DNA of 64,000 nt, taken from contig NZ_ANIN01000001.1 of assembly GCF_000320365.1 (NCBI RefSeq), positions 930,001 through 994,000 of the forward strand. Direction: 5' to 3'. How positions within the stretch are numbered: the stretch's first letter is position 1; each line of letters starts with the position of its first letter. The notes under the pieces are model-generated. The model was not told the origin of the DNA. It saw only the letters and a program-made list of their open reading frames with translations, and made no database searches. Made by a program: the position numbers and the translations under genes. Source of the stretch: Moraxella macacae 0408225 (GTDB taxonomy: Bacteria; Pseudomonadota; Gammaproteobacteria; Pseudomonadales; Moraxellaceae). This document shows, in pieces, positions 19,181-28,799 of this stretch.

Positions 19181-19230
19181 TTTTGCCAAACAAAACCAAC
19201 CTAGCATAACAAAACCTAGCATAACAAAAT

Positions 19231-19803
19231 TTAGTATAACAAAGCAGCCAGTATGATCAATGCACTCATTATGCCTGCCAATACATCGTCAATCAAAATG
19301 CCAAATCCGCCCGATACGTTTTTATCCACCCACTGAATGGGAAAGGGCTTAATAATGTCAAAAAAACGAAACAACCCAAACGCACTTAACAAATAAAGCC
19401 ATTGGTTAAAGTTAATTGGATTAAAGTTAACCAAATTCAATGGATAATCATATGCCAAAGGCAAAAGTGCGATCCACATACCCACCCATTCGTCCCATAC
19501 AATATGCGGATCGTCATGCACGTTCATAAGTTTGGAGGTTTTGCCACAAATATAACTACCAAACAAACCACCAAGGACTGTTGTTGTCAAAAACCCAAAA
19601 AATCCAAGTTCAAGCATCGGAATAGCAATCACAAGGCCGCCCAACGTTCCCCATGTGCCAGCTGCCCGTTTTGGCAGTCCAGAACCCAGGCCAATGCCTA
19701 GCCAATAGACACACTTTTCCCATGTTTTGGCAGTTGGCGGACAAGGCGGACAGGGGTTTGATTTTGATACGTCGGGTTTATGATCGGTTGTTTGTTGTGG
19801 CAT
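19231..19803 (-). CDS. pgpA: Phosphatidylglycerophosphatase A
   Basis: A 190-residue inner-membrane phosphatase that dephosphorylates phosphatidylglycerol phosphate. The family blocks GSGLPKRAAGTWGTL (near residue 42) and DDPHIVWDEWVGMWIAL (near 97) are present, with three to four hydrophobic segments. The first 28 residues are a Pro/Cys-rich soluble extension (NPCPPCPP) not usual in the family. It follows thiL by 67 bases in the same orientation, the classical thiL-pgpA order. Confidence 0.92.
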   Translation of the reverse strand: MPQQTTDHKPDVSKSNPCPPCPPTAKTWEKCVYWLGIGLGSGLPKRAAGTWGTLGGLVIAIPMLELGFFGFLTTTVLGGLFGSYICGKTSKLMNVHDDPHIVWDEWVGMWIALLPLAYDYPLNLVNFNPINFNQWLYLLSAFGLFRFFDIIKPFPIQWVDKNVSGGFGILIDDVLAGIMSALIILAALLY

Positions 19804-19870
19804 AAAGATGGCCTATTTGTACAGCGGTTTATCAAGTTTGGTTAAATGTGGTGAATTTAATTTTAATGTA

Positions 19871-20821
19871 TCAAAAATGCTCCCAGCCTTGGATATTTAT
19901 CTTAGTGTGTTTGTTTTGATAAAAAAACCGCAACTCAGATCCGTCAATAATTTTACCAATTGGATACAGTGTGTTTGGAAAAATTGTGTCAAATTGTTTA
20001 AAATTTTCATCAGTCATGGTTAATAATAGTTCATAATCATCACCGCCATTAACAATATGTTGCCATTTGTCAGAATTAGGCAGATGGTTTAATAACGGAT
20101 TGATGGGGATTTTATCCAAATCGATCCTTGCACCTAAAGGTTTTTGTAAACTGCTGCTTGCTGTTAAAATATGCCCCAAATCTTGCCCTAAGCCGTCTGA
20201 AATATCCATCATACTGTTGGCAAATCCGATTAATTTTTGCCCTAAGGCAACTTGTGGTTTTGGATAATCTAAGGCGGTTTGTAGCGTACAGTTTTTGCCT
20301 TGCAAGCGTTGATTTAACGCAAAACTTGCCGATCCAATTGCCCCGCTTACGCATATCACATCGCCTGCTTTAGCACCTGATCGCTTAATGGCCAGACCTT
20401 TAGGGATTGTACCAAGGGCGGTGATAGAAATGGTTAAAACTGGCGACTGCGTGGTATCACCGCCGATGAGATCCACGCCAAATTCACGACAAATGTCCGC
20501 TATGCCCTGTGCAAACTTGCTGATAAAGCCATCATTTGCCAAGTTTTTTGGTAATGACAAACCGAGCAAAATACCAAAAGGACAAGCTCCCATGCTTGCC
20601 AAATCGGATAAATTCACTGCCACGGCTTTGTAGCCGATTGCGTGTGGCATAGTATCGTACAAAAAATGTCTACCGGCCACAAGCACATCGACGCAACTTA
20701 CCAACTCATGATTTGGTGCAATTTGATTGACCGCCCCATCATCACCGATACCAATCACGGTGCTTTTGTGTTTGGTGGTTAAATTTTTAAAATGACGATA
20801 AATTAAAGAAAACTCAGACAT
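19871..20821 (-). CDS. thiL: Thiamine-monophosphate kinase
   Basis: A 316-residue AIR-synthase-fold kinase that converts thiamine monophosphate to the active diphosphate. Signatures seen: GIGDDGAV near residue 25, DVLVAGRHF near 45, NLSDLASMGACP near 70, GGDTTQSP near 117, and SGAIGSA and MDISDGLGQDL further on. I chose ATG 20821 (GAAAG upstream) rather than the in-frame GTG at 20833, which would overlap the glmU stop. The gene lies 8 bases after glmU and before pgpA, so glmU-thiL-pgpA is probably one transcript. Confidence 0.93.
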   Translation of the reverse strand: MSEFSLIYRHFKNLTTKHKSTVIGIGDDGAVNQIAPNHELVSCVDVLVAGRHFLYDTMPHAIGYKAVAVNLSDLASMGACPFGILLGLSLPKNLANDGFISKFAQGIADICREFGVDLIGGDTTQSPVLTISITALGTIPKGLAIKRSGAKAGDVICVSGAIGSASFALNQRLQGKNCTLQTALDYPKPQVALGQKLIGFANSMMDISDGLGQDLGHILTASSSLQKPLGARIDLDKIPINPLLNHLPNSDKWQHIVNGGDDYELLLTMTDENFKQFDTIFPNTLYPIGKIIDGSELRFFYQNKHTKINIQGWEHF

Positions 20822-20829
20822 GACTTCTT

Positions 20830-22182
20830 TCACGCTTTTTCAGGGCGTTGCCAATTGTCAATGACGGTTTGGCGGCCACGAGAAACCACCAGTTTATTGC
20901 TGTCGCAGTCTTTGGTAATGGTGCTGCCTGCTCCTATGGTAACTTTATCACCCAAGGTTACAGGAGCGACCAATACCACATTGGAGCCAACACGCACATC
21001 TGCTCCAATCACGGTTTTAAACTTATTGACACCATCATAATTGGCGGTAATCATACCGGCACCAATGTTTGTGCGTGCACCCACCGTACTATCGCCCAAA
21101 TATGCCAAATGATTGGCCTTAGATCCTGTTGCCATTTGAGTGTTTTTCAGTTCAACAAAATTGCCAATATGCACCTCATTGGCGGTTATGGTATTTGGAC
21201 GTAGACGCGCAAATGGCCCAATGTAATTGTTTTCACCAACGATCGCATTGTCAAACATACTGTAAGGGGCAACCACGGTATTGCTTGCAATTTTAGAATT
21301 TTTAATCACGCAACCTGCTCCAATGGTTACATTATCACCCACCTCGCAGTCGCCTTCAAAAACCACATTGATGTCAATTTGTACATCTTTGCCTACTGTT
21401 AGCGTACCGCGCAAATCAAAACGGCTTGGATCAAGCAAATGCACGCCTTGTTGCATTAGGTTTTTGGCTTGAAAATTTTGCCAAATACGCTCCAAATTGG
21501 CAAGTTGAATGCGATCGTTTACCCCATCGATCTCAAAAGCAAATTTTGGTGATACGGTAGCAATATCGATACCGTCATCTACAGCCATTTTGACAATATC
21601 GGTGAGGTAATATTCACCTTGAGCATTATTATTGTTAAGATTTTTTAAAAATTTATGCAAAATTTCATTGGCAACACAATACACGCCACTGTTGATTTCT
21701 GTGATTTGTTTTTGCATGTCGGTTGCGTCTTTTTCTTCAACAATCGCGACAACTTTACCATCTGTGCGGATAATGCGCCCAAGTCCAAAAGGGTTTTGAG
21801 TGTGAAAAGTTAACATAGCAAATTGACTTTCGGTATGGATAAGATTGTTAAGTGTATCTACACCAATCAGTGGCACATCACCTGACAAAATCAGACTTTT
21901 GCCAGATTTTGGCAACACAGGCAACGTCATCAAAACAGCATGCCCTGTGCCAAGCTGTTCGGTTTGTTCGACCCACTCGATGTCTTCGTGTGCAAAAGCG
22001 GCTTTGACTTGGTTGCCCTCAAAACCATAGATGACAATGTTTTTGTTGCTGCCAAGTTGTTTCGCTGTGTGCAAAACATGTCCAAGCAAGGGTTTGCCTG
22101 CCAACGGTTGTAGTACCTTTGGGCGAGTGGATTTCATGCGAGTGCCTTTGCCTGCAGCCATGATGATGGTGGTAAGCGACAT
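20830..22182 (-). CDS. glmU: Bifunctional UDP-GlcNAc pyrophosphorylase / glucosamine-1-phosphate acetyltransferase
   Basis: A 450-residue cytoplasmic enzyme for the last two steps of UDP-N-acetylglucosamine synthesis, feeding peptidoglycan and lipid A or LOS. The N-terminal uridyltransferase has [19 protein letters not shown] (residues 9-27) and LSGDVPLI. The C-terminal left-handed beta-helix starts near residue 250 ([21 protein letters not shown], and the [10 protein letters not shown] block with the acetyl-CoA site). Length is typical (E. coli 456). AAGGAATAACC precedes the ATG. glmS, which makes its precursor glucosamine-6-phosphate, is at 40-42 kb. Confidence 0.95.
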   Translation of the reverse strand: MSLTTIIMAAGKGTRMKSTRPKVLQPLAGKPLLGHVLHTAKQLGSNKNIVIYGFEGNQVKAAFAHEDIEWVEQTEQLGTGHAVLMTLPVLPKSGKSLILSGDVPLIGVDTLNNLIHTESQFAMLTFHTQNPFGLGRIIRTDGKVVAIVEEKDATDMQKQITEINSGVYCVANEILHKFLKNLNNNNAQGEYYLTDIVKMAVDDGIDIATVSPKFAFEIDGVNDRIQLANLERIWQNFQAKNLMQQGVHLLDPSRFDLRGTLTVGKDVQIDINVVFEGDCEVGDNVTIGAGCVIKNSKIASNTVVAPYSMFDNAIVGENNYIGPFARLRPNTITANEVHIGNFVELKNTQMATGSKANHLAYLGDSTVGARTNIGAGMITANYDGVNKFKTVIGADVRVGSNVVLVAPVTLGDKVTIGAGSTITKDCDSNKLVVSRGRQTVIDNWQRPEKA

Positions 22183-22283
22183 GGTTATTCCTTATTATGA
22201 ATGATTGATTTTAATACAGTTTTTAATACAGTTTTTAATCACGGATTGACGATTGATTTTGTTTAATAAAACTTAATTTAAGG

Positions 22284-23687
22284 TTAATCCTGTAACTTGT
22301 TAATCCGCCCCCGCCCACGTTCAATTGCCATTTTTACCTGGCTAGGAGCCGTGCCACCCAAATGATTGCGGGCGTTTAATGACCCTTCCAGTGTCAAAAA
22401 TTCAAACACATCGTCATCAATCAAATCGCTAAAACTTTGAAGTTCTGATAAGGATAACTCACTGATATCCACGCCTTTATCAATCCCCAAAGCGACGGTT
22501 TTACCCACAACTTCGTGAGCGTCTCTAAAGGGCAGGCCTTTTTTTACCAAATAATCGGCCAAATCGGTCGCTGTGGCATAGCCCTTTAAAGCGGCGTTTT
22601 GCATGTTGGTTTTGTTTGGCACAAGGTTTGGCAGCATATCGGCAAATGCAATCAGCGAGCCTGTTAGCGTATCCACCACGTCAAACAAAGGCTCTTTATC
22701 TTCTTGATTGTCTTTATTATAAGCAAGCGGCTGATTTTTCATCAAAGTCAATAACGTGATTAAATCACCAAACACCCGGGCCGCCTTGCCACGCACAAGC
22801 TCAGGCACATCGGGATTTTTTTTCTGTGGCATGATAGATGAGCCTGTGCAAAAACGATCAGGCACTTGCACAAAACCAAACTGAGCCGACATCCACAAAA
22901 TAATCTCTTCACTTATGCGAGATAAATGCATCATCAAAATGCTGGCGTTACTGGCAAATTCAATGGCAAAATCACGGTCAGACACCGCATCTAGTGAATT
23001 TTGGCAAATGCCTTCAAAGCCAAGCAATTTGGCGGTCAATTGGCGGTCAATCGGATACGTCGTTCCTGCCAAAGCGGCCGCTCCTAATGGCATTTGGTTA
23101 ATACGGCTACGAGCTTCAATAAAACGCTCGCCATCACGAATGAGCATCTCAAACCACGCCATGACATGATGGGCAAAACTGACAGGCTGGGCGGTTTGTA
23201 AATGGGTAAACCCTGGCATAATGGTGTGCGTGTGTTTGGCAGCCAAATCCAATAAACCCTGCTGCAAACGGGCAAGCAAATCCACAATCACATCGGTCTG
23301 CTCCCGCAAATACAGCCGAATGTCGGTTGCCACTTGGTCATTACGGCTGCGTCCTGTGTGCAGCTTTTTACCCACATCGCCGATAAGTTGGGTAAGCTTG
23401 GCTTCTATGTTCATATGCACATCTTCTAACGCCACGCTCCAGACAAAGTTGCCAGTTGCAATTTCGTGTTTGATTTGGGTTAAACCATCAACGATTTTAT
23501 CTTTTTCGGTATCGGTTAAAATGCCACAGTTTGCTAGCATGGTGGCGTGAGCGATAGAGCCGTCAATGTCGTGAATTGCCAAGCGTTTGTCAAAATTTAC
23601 CGAAGCGGTGAATTCGGCGACAAACTTATCGGTGGCTTCGCTAAATCTGCCGCCCCACATAGATGTAATAGAATTATTATTTGTCAT
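22284..23687 (-). CDS. argH: Argininosuccinate lyase
   Basis: A 467-residue member of the fumarase/aspartase superfamily that splits argininosuccinate to arginine and fumarate. The superfamily signature [11 protein letters not shown] holds the catalytic Ser283; [14 protein letters not shown] carries the base His, and [11 protein letters not shown] the substrate loop. Full length. AAGGAATAATCT precedes the start. It is a lone gene transcribed away from the AlgR-like regulator, a neighbour arrangement (argH next to algR) also known in pseudomonads. Confidence 0.95.
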   Translation of the reverse strand: MTNNNSITSMWGGRFSEATDKFVAEFTASVNFDKRLAIHDIDGSIAHATMLANCGILTDTEKDKIVDGLTQIKHEIATGNFVWSVALEDVHMNIEAKLTQLIGDVGKKLHTGRSRNDQVATDIRLYLREQTDVIVDLLARLQQGLLDLAAKHTHTIMPGFTHLQTAQPVSFAHHVMAWFEMLIRDGERFIEARSRINQMPLGAAALAGTTYPIDRQLTAKLLGFEGICQNSLDAVSDRDFAIEFASNASILMMHLSRISEEIILWMSAQFGFVQVPDRFCTGSSIMPQKKNPDVPELVRGKAARVFGDLITLLTLMKNQPLAYNKDNQEDKEPLFDVVDTLTGSLIAFADMLPNLVPNKTNMQNAALKGYATATDLADYLVKKGLPFRDAHEVVGKTVALGIDKGVDISELSLSELQSFSDLIDDDVFEFLTLEGSLNARNHLGGTAPSQVKMAIERGRGRINKLQD

Positions 23688-23937
23688 AGATTATTCCTTG
23701 GTTATTTTATCTATGTCTAGTATAACAAATACTTACCTGATTATGCCAATACAAAAACACAAAACAAATAAAAAATAGGCAAGCAAATTTGTATTGACAG
23801 ACTTGTTGAAATAGACAATAAAAAAGTAAAAAAATTCCACCTTGTCAATTATTTTATGATAAAATGTAACAATTGGTCGCCCAAAGCAGTGTTTTTATGA
23901 TAAATGGTTTGACGCGTTAAAATAAAACATGATGAGT

Positions 23938-23952
23938 AAGGAGAAAATTGTG
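23938..23952 (+). promoter_or_regulatory. Ribosome-binding site that sets a GTG start for the AlgR-like gene
   Basis: AAGGAG (23938-23943), six-base spacer, GTG (23950-23952). The two upstream ATG codons overlap or precede this site and would lengthen the protein by seven residues. Confidence 0.75.
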
Positions 23953-24687
23953 AGAGTTATTGTCTGTGATGATGAACCATTGGCCCGTGAACGCCTAACG
24001 CGCATTGTTAAAGAAGAAGGTCATGAAGTCGTCGCACAAGCCGCCACAGGGATTGAAGCGATTATCCGTGCTAAAGAAACCTCGCCTGATATCGTATTGC
24101 TAGACATTCGTATGCCAGAAATGGACGGTATTCGCTGTGCCAAAGAATTGAATGAACTTGCTCAACCCCCTGCGATTATTTTTGTAACCGCGTATGATCA
24201 TTATGCCATTTCAGCCTTTAAAGCCAATGCGATCGGTTATTTGTTAAAACCTACCAACAAAGAAGAATTGATCGATGCTTTATCGCGTGCTTCAACGTTA
24301 AACAACGCCCAGCTTAACGAAATTCGTCGCCTAGAAAACCCAACAGCACAGCTTAGCCGACAGCACATAGCCGCTCGCACGCACCGCGGTATTGAGTTAA
24401 TTCCATTAAGCGACATTTATTATTTTACCGCCGACCAAAAATATGTACAAGTACGTCATAAAGGTGGCACGGTATTAATTGATGAAACCTTAAAAGAGCT
24501 TGAATCAGAATTTGGCAATTCATTTTTCCGTGTGCATCGTAATGCCTTGATAAATTTGGATTATGTAGAAATGTTAGAAGCGGTTGATCAAGGGCAATAC
24601 CAAGTTAAATTCAAAAATATTGACGAACGTTTGGCGATCAGTCGCCGTCATTTGCCTGTCTTGCGTGATCGTGTGCAAACCATGTAA
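23950..24687 (+). CDS. LytTR-type response regulator, AlgR-like
   Basis: A 245-residue two-component regulator. The receiver domain (1-115) has the acidic pocket D7-D8, the phospho-acceptor D52 (VLLDIRMPEMDG), a Thr switch (VTAYD) and Lys (LLKP). A LytTR DNA-binding domain (about 140-243) contains YYFTADQKYVQVRHKGG and FFRVHRNALINL. I chose the GTG at 23950 because AAGGAG at 23938-23943 stands six bases before it and the protein then opens MRVIVCDDEPLARERL, like AlgR; the ATGs at 23929 and 23932 lack a ribosome site. The divergent argH and downstream hemC-hemD match the Pseudomonas algR neighbourhood. No AlgZ-type histidine kinase is visible here. Confidence 0.9.
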   Translation: MRVIVCDDEPLARERLTRIVKEEGHEVVAQAATGIEAIIRAKETSPDIVLLDIRMPEMDGIRCAKELNELAQPPAIIFVTAYDHYAISAFKANAIGYLLKPTNKEELIDALSRASTLNNAQLNEIRRLENPTAQLSRQHIAARTHRGIELIPLSDIYYFTADQKYVQVRHKGGTVLIDETLKELESEFGNSFFRVHRNALINLDYVEMLEAVDQGQYQVKFKNIDERLAISRRHLPVLRDRVQTM

Positions 24688-24715
24688 ATGGTTAAGCAAG
24701 CACAAACAGTCAATT

Positions 24716-24775
24716 AATTAAATTAAATTAAATTAAATTAAATTAAATTAAATTAAATTAAATTAAATTAAATTA
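24716..24775. repeat. Pentanucleotide microsatellite (AATTA)12
   Basis: Twelve perfect AATTA units, bounded by an imperfect unit on each side (CAATT, AATGA). It begins 28 bases after the AlgR-like stop and lies before the hairpin that precedes hemC. Five-base units change spacing by half a helical turn per unit, so copy-number change could alter a promoter or transcript here. Confidence 0.95.
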
Positions 24776-24805
24776 AATGATTAAATTGGTAAAATTAAAT
24801 ATCAT

Positions 24806-24841
24806 TGCCTAAAACGGTTGCTTGCAATTTAGGCATTTTTT
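24806..24841 (+). terminator. Terminator or attenuator hairpin directly before hemC
   Basis: TGCCTAAA (24806-24813) pairs with TTTAGGCA (24828-24835), followed by six T. Only 18 bases remain before the hemC ATG, including its ribosome site GGAAG. Either hemC depends on read-through, or its promoter overlaps the hairpin. Confidence 0.75.
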
Positions 24842-24859
24842 GTAACAATTGGAAGAATC

Positions 24860-25825
24860 ATGCAAACCTTAAATATCGCTACTCGCCAATCACCTCTTGC
24901 TTTGTGGCAAGCTTTGCATATCAAAACAAGGCTTGAGGATTTATACCTAAATTTGAGCGTAAACCTTATACCCATGACCACCAAAGGTGATAAAATCCTA
25001 GACACCCCTTTGGCAAAAATTGGCGGTAAAGGCTTGTTTGTCAAAGAATTGGAGCAAGCACTTTTTGACAAAACCGCCGACATTGCTGTACATTCTTTAA
25101 AAGACGTGCCAATGCAGTTGCCAAAGGGTTTAACCCTTGGAGCGTATTGCGAGCGCGAACGGCCGACCGACGCTTTTGTATCCAATCATTTTAAACACAT
25201 CAATGATTTGCCACATGGAGCAAAACTTGGCACCTCAAGCCTACGCCGTCAATGCCAAATTGCCAACTTTCGTCCGGATTTAGAGATTGTTAGCCTGCGT
25301 GGCAATGTTGGCACACGCTTGGCAAAACTGGATAATGGTGAGTATGATGCGATCATTTTGGCGACCAGCGGACTTATGCGCCTTGGACTTGATGGGCGAA
25401 TTTGTCATGAATTGGATACAGATTTAAGCTTACCTGCGGTGGGACAAGGGGCGTTGGCAATTGAATGTCGTGCTGATGATAACGATGTGCTTGAGTTATT
25501 AAAACCACTCAATCACCAATCAACCAAAATTTGCGTGTTGGCAGAACGGGCGATGAATAATTATTTGCAAGGCGGTTGTCAAGTGCCGATCGCAGGTTTT
25601 GCCACAATCCAAAACGGTGAGCTTGTGTTAAATGGGCGTGTTGGCAGTGTAGAGGGCAAAATTTTGCTAAAAGCTGTGCATGCCACTGCTCTAATCAATG
25701 TCCTAAACGACGATAGCGACGATAAAAACGCACGGATTGCTAATGATGTTGGGGTGATTGTTGCAAAAAATTTGCTTGCACAAGGGGCGGATAAAATTTT
25801 AGATCAAATTTACCACAACGTTTAA
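24860..25825 (+). CDS. hemC: Porphobilinogen deaminase (hydroxymethylbilane synthase)
   Basis: A 321-residue cytoplasmic enzyme that links four porphobilinogen units into hydroxymethylbilane for heme and siroheme. C240 in [11 protein letters not shown] anchors the dipyrromethane cofactor (C242 in E. coli). The N-terminal [24 protein letters not shown] and [10 protein letters not shown] blocks and the [16 protein letters not shown] substrate-binding segments are intact. GGAAG precedes the ATG. hemD follows after 32 bases. The region upstream holds an unusual repeat and hairpin that may govern expression. Confidence 0.96.
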   Translation: MQTLNIATRQSPLALWQALHIKTRLEDLYLNLSVNLIPMTTKGDKILDTPLAKIGGKGLFVKELEQALFDKTADIAVHSLKDVPMQLPKGLTLGAYCERERPTDAFVSNHFKHINDLPHGAKLGTSSLRRQCQIANFRPDLEIVSLRGNVGTRLAKLDNGEYDAIILATSGLMRLGLDGRICHELDTDLSLPAVGQGALAIECRADDNDVLELLKPLNHQSTKICVLAERAMNNYLQGGCQVPIAGFATIQNGELVLNGRVGSVEGKILLKAVHATALINVLNDDSDDKNARIANDVGVIVAKNLLAQGADKILDQIYHNV

Positions 25826-25857
25826 TTTGCCAATCAACACACGCATGATCTACACGC

Positions 25858-26712
25858 ATGATTTTTATTAACACCCGCCCTTTGGATCGTGGCAACAACC
25901 TTAGCAGATTTTTAACATCTGATTTACAATCTTGTCATATCCAAGTGTTGGATTTGCCTTTGCTTGAGTTGGTGGCGTGCAAAATCCGTGCAATTGACAA
26001 ACAAAAATTGGCAAATTTAGATCATTATCAATACATAGTGTTTGTCAGTGAAAGGGCGGTGAGTGAGTTTTTTAACCATGTTGCTAATTTTAACCATGTT
26101 GCCAAGCATAAGGTTGCCAAGCATAACATTGCTAGGTATAAGGCTATATTAAATGCAAATTGTATTGCGGTTGGACAAAAAACCGCCACTGCTTTTTGTG
26201 AGAGGTTTCAACAAAACTTTAATCACTTGCCAACGATTCTTACACCGAGCCAATGTAATTTGCCAGAAAATAACGAGGGTTTATTGCAGCTTGATGCGAT
26301 AAAAAATTTACAAGCCAATACAAAAATTTTAATCATTAAAGGAAATAACGGCCGGACGTTATTAAAAAACACGCTACAGCAACGTGGTGTCATCGTAGAT
26401 ACGGTAGATGTTTACGAGCGGATTTTTCCGATAGCAAGCCAACAAATTTTTGCCAATTTTTATCAAAGTGCAGATTTTTGTCAAAACAAAGTGGTGCTAA
26501 TCACCAGTATCACCGCTTGGCAATACTGGCAAAATCTTTTGACCAAATTTGATTTGGCAAACGCTGCAGCCAAGCAAGGTTTTGTATACCTTGTGCTACA
26601 AGCCAGAATTGCCAAAGTGTTAAAAGAGCAAGGCGTTTATAATGTGCATGTGGTAAACGATGTTAATCCAACAACCATTCAACAAAAGTTGCTAAGCCAA
26701 CAAAACTACTAA
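25858..26712 (+). CDS. hemD: Uroporphyrinogen-III synthase
   Basis: A 284-residue protein of the two-domain HemD fold, recognised mainly by context after hemC plus weak conserved segments (FINTRPLDRGNNLSRFL at the N-terminus, YIVFVSERAV, ILIIKGNNGRTLLKNTLQQRG and VLITSITAWQYW). It closes hydroxymethylbilane to uroporphyrinogen III. Residues about 75-98 hold an expansion of HVA/HKVAKHN repeats built from near-identical 15-18-base units, absent from typical HemD and explaining the larger size (E. coli 246 aa). No good ribosome site precedes ATG 25858, suggesting coupling to hemC. Downstream of the stop the 17-base CTACTAAGCCAACCAAA motif is repeated. Confidence 0.82.
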   Translation: MIFINTRPLDRGNNLSRFLTSDLQSCHIQVLDLPLLELVACKIRAIDKQKLANLDHYQYIVFVSERAVSEFFNHVANFNHVAKHKVAKHNIARYKAILNANCIAVGQKTATAFCERFQQNFNHLPTILTPSQCNLPENNEGLLQLDAIKNLQANTKILIIKGNNGRTLLKNTLQQRGVIVDTVDVYERIFPIASQQIFANFYQSADFCQNKVVLITSITAWQYWQNLLTKFDLANAAAKQGFVYLVLQARIAKVLKEQGVYNVHVVNDVNPTTIQQKLLSQQNY

Positions 26713-26794
26713 GCCAACCAAACTACTAAGCCAACCAAACTACTAAGTCAAAAAAAATCATTAAATTTTTGTTAATTTTGTATTTGGCTAAAAG

Positions 26795-27949
26795 TTAAGA
26801 TTTTGTGGTTTTATTCACCGCTTGTAGGGCGGTTTTTAGTCTTGCGACGGTTGCATCAACGTCTTTTAATTTATCCAGTCCAAACAAACCTACACGAAAA
26901 GTTTTAAAATCATCAGGTTCGCCAACTTTAAGCGGTACGCCACTGGCAATTTGTACGCCTTGTTGTAAAAAGGCCACGCCTTTATGAATGTCATCACGAT
27001 CGGTGTAGCAAACGATCACGCCAAAAGCCTGATCATTTTTGTCGCAGATACTTTGGTAGCCGTGTTGTTCTAACAGTTCACGCACTTTTTCTCCAAGTTC
27101 GATTTGGGCGGATTTTAGTTTGGCAAAACCGATTTGTTTGGCTTCGTTTAGTGTATCGCGTAGGATTTTTAAGCTGTCGGTTGGCATGGTGGCGTGGTAA
27201 GCATGACCGCCGTTTTCAAAGGCTTGCATGATGTTTAACCATTGTTTTAGATCAAGGCTAAAACTGGTGCTAACCGTATTATCCAACGCACAAACCGCTT
27301 GTTTGCTTAGCATAACCAACCCTGCACAAGGCGTACTGGACCAGCCTTTTTGTGGAGCAGACAAAAGCACATCGATACCCAAATCCTGCATGTCAAGCCA
27401 CACACAGCCTGATGCGATACCATCAATGACAAGCAAACCGCCAACTTTATGCACGGCATCGGCAAGGGTGCGAATATAATCGTCAGACAACATAATGCCC
27501 GAAGCGGTTTCAACGTGCGGTGCAAACACAATTTGTGGTTTTTGTTGGTGAATGATATCGGTAACTTCATCGATAGGGGTTGGGATAAAGATCGGTGTTT
27601 GTGGGTTTTGTTGGCAGGGTTTGGTTTTGGCGGTAATGACTGTGATGTCATCGCTGATTTTGTCTGTTTGTAAAATCTGTGTCCAACGATAACTAAACCA
27701 ACCATGACGCAAAATCAAGCATTTTTTATCGGTTGCCAATTGTCTTGCTACCGCCTCCATAGCAAACGTTCCGCCACCTGGTATCATTGCCACAGCGTAG
27801 GCATGGTATACATCTTTTAGATTTTGCGACAAATCGTTCATGACTTGTTGGAATTGTTTTGACATATGATTTAATGCTCGGTCAGTATAAACCACCGAAA
27901 ATTCTAATAAACCATCTGGATCGATATCAGAGCGTAAGGCGTGTTGCAT
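26795..27949 (-). CDS. Class V aminotransferase (alanine-glyoxylate aminotransferase family)
   Basis: A 384-residue PLP enzyme of the class V fold. The PLP lysine lies in LLSAPQKGWSSTPCAG; the phosphate-binding PGGGTFAMEAVARQ segment and VIDGIASGCVW (Asp that contacts the pyridine N) are present. Relatives are annotated as alanine-glyoxylate or serine-glyoxylate aminotransferases; the exact amino-group donor cannot be read from sequence. ATG 27949 is chosen because AAGGAAGCC precedes it; 26 open codons upstream lack a ribosome site. It stands alone, convergent with hemD, in the same orientation as the YdjM-like gene upstream. Confidence 0.85.
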   Translation of the reverse strand: MQHALRSDIDPDGLLEFSVVYTDRALNHMSKQFQQVMNDLSQNLKDVYHAYAVAMIPGGGTFAMEAVARQLATDKKCLILRHGWFSYRWTQILQTDKISDDITVITAKTKPCQQNPQTPIFIPTPIDEVTDIIHQQKPQIVFAPHVETASGIMLSDDYIRTLADAVHKVGGLLVIDGIASGCVWLDMQDLGIDVLLSAPQKGWSSTPCAGLVMLSKQAVCALDNTVSTSFSLDLKQWLNIMQAFENGGHAYHATMPTDSLKILRDTLNEAKQIGFAKLKSAQIELGEKVRELLEQHGYQSICDKNDQAFGVIVCYTDRDDIHKGVAFLQQGVQIASGVPLKVGEPDDFKTFRVGLFGLDKLKDVDATVARLKTALQAVNKTTKS

Positions 27950-28059
27950 TGTGGCTTCCTTGCTGTTGTGAATGAATAAAAACCAATCAAATAAAGCTAG
28001 CTTGCCACAGATTTTTGTTTTTTTCAATATAAATTTTCAATATAAATTTAAAAAATGTT

Positions 28060-28770
28060 TCAATAACGATGCATATAAGCTGGCAATAAGTTTTGTTTTA
28101 ACAATTGCCAACTGGTAGGTTCGGTTATGGTTTGCCAAAAAATCTGATACGATGGGGCAAACAGGAGTAAAATTGCCAAAATCACATATAACAAAAAATA
28201 GTGGGTTTTTTGGTTGGTGTCAAAAAATTTCATCGCCGTGCCAAAGGATTTTTTTAAACGCAAACCAAACACATTGACACTATAAATTTCATCTAACAAC
28301 AAATGTATCAAGGCTCCAAAAAATAAAAACCACCCCAAAAACCAACTAAACACCACCCCGTTTTTTAAGCCATAAAAACTTACATGCACAAGCATGACAC
28401 TCAAAACTCCCATATACGGAATGGAATGCACGATACCGCGATGCCTTGTTAAGCTGCTAAACAACAAAAACACCCCCCAACGCATCATGCTATAACTAAT
28501 CAGCCCTACTGCCAACAATTCAACAAAGGTTAAATAACCAATCCATAAAATGACCGCTCCAAATGCAGTCAATATAGAAAGCAGATTAAAGCCTACGCGT
28601 GCAGGCACGGCATGTGCCAGATCAATATCAGGCAACAATCCGCCAACCGTTCCTGTGATAGCGCACAAAAAAAACTCCAACGGCGAGAGCATGCCTGCTT
28701 TATATAAAACAAGGCTTGTTGTGCTGCTGATAATAAAAGCAGTGGTGATGTGCGTGTTAAAATTTGCCAT
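28060..28770 (-). CDS. YdjM-like inner-membrane metal-dependent hydrolase
   Basis: A 236-residue membrane protein with five to six hydrophobic segments. It carries the conserved motifs of the YdjM/DUF457 metal-dependent hydrolase family: N-F-x-x-H near the N-terminus (MANFNTH), LLPDIDLAH near residue 47, the TRHRGIVHS block near 110, and HLLLDEIYSVNVFGL near 165. These His/Asp residues probably bind metal at the membrane surface. The E. coli homologue is LexA-regulated; I see no certain LexA box here. The physiological substrate is not known. Confidence 0.82.
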   Translation of the reverse strand: MANFNTHITTAFIISSTTSLVLYKAGMLSPLEFFLCAITGTVGGLLPDIDLAHAVPARVGFNLLSILTAFGAVILWIGYLTFVELLAVGLISYSMMRWGVFLLFSSLTRHRGIVHSIPYMGVLSVMLVHVSFYGLKNGVVFSWFLGWFLFFGALIHLLLDEIYSVNVFGLRLKKSFGTAMKFFDTNQKTHYFLLYVILAILLLFAPSYQIFWQTITEPTSWQLLKQNLLPAYMHRY

Positions 28771-28799
28771 ATGGGTATGCTGATAAATGTTTTAGCCGA

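Noticed and set aside
24716..24775. Treating the AATTA array as a coding frameshift repeat
   Set aside because: It lies after the AlgR-like stop codon and before hemC with no frame crossing it, so any effect would be on transcription.
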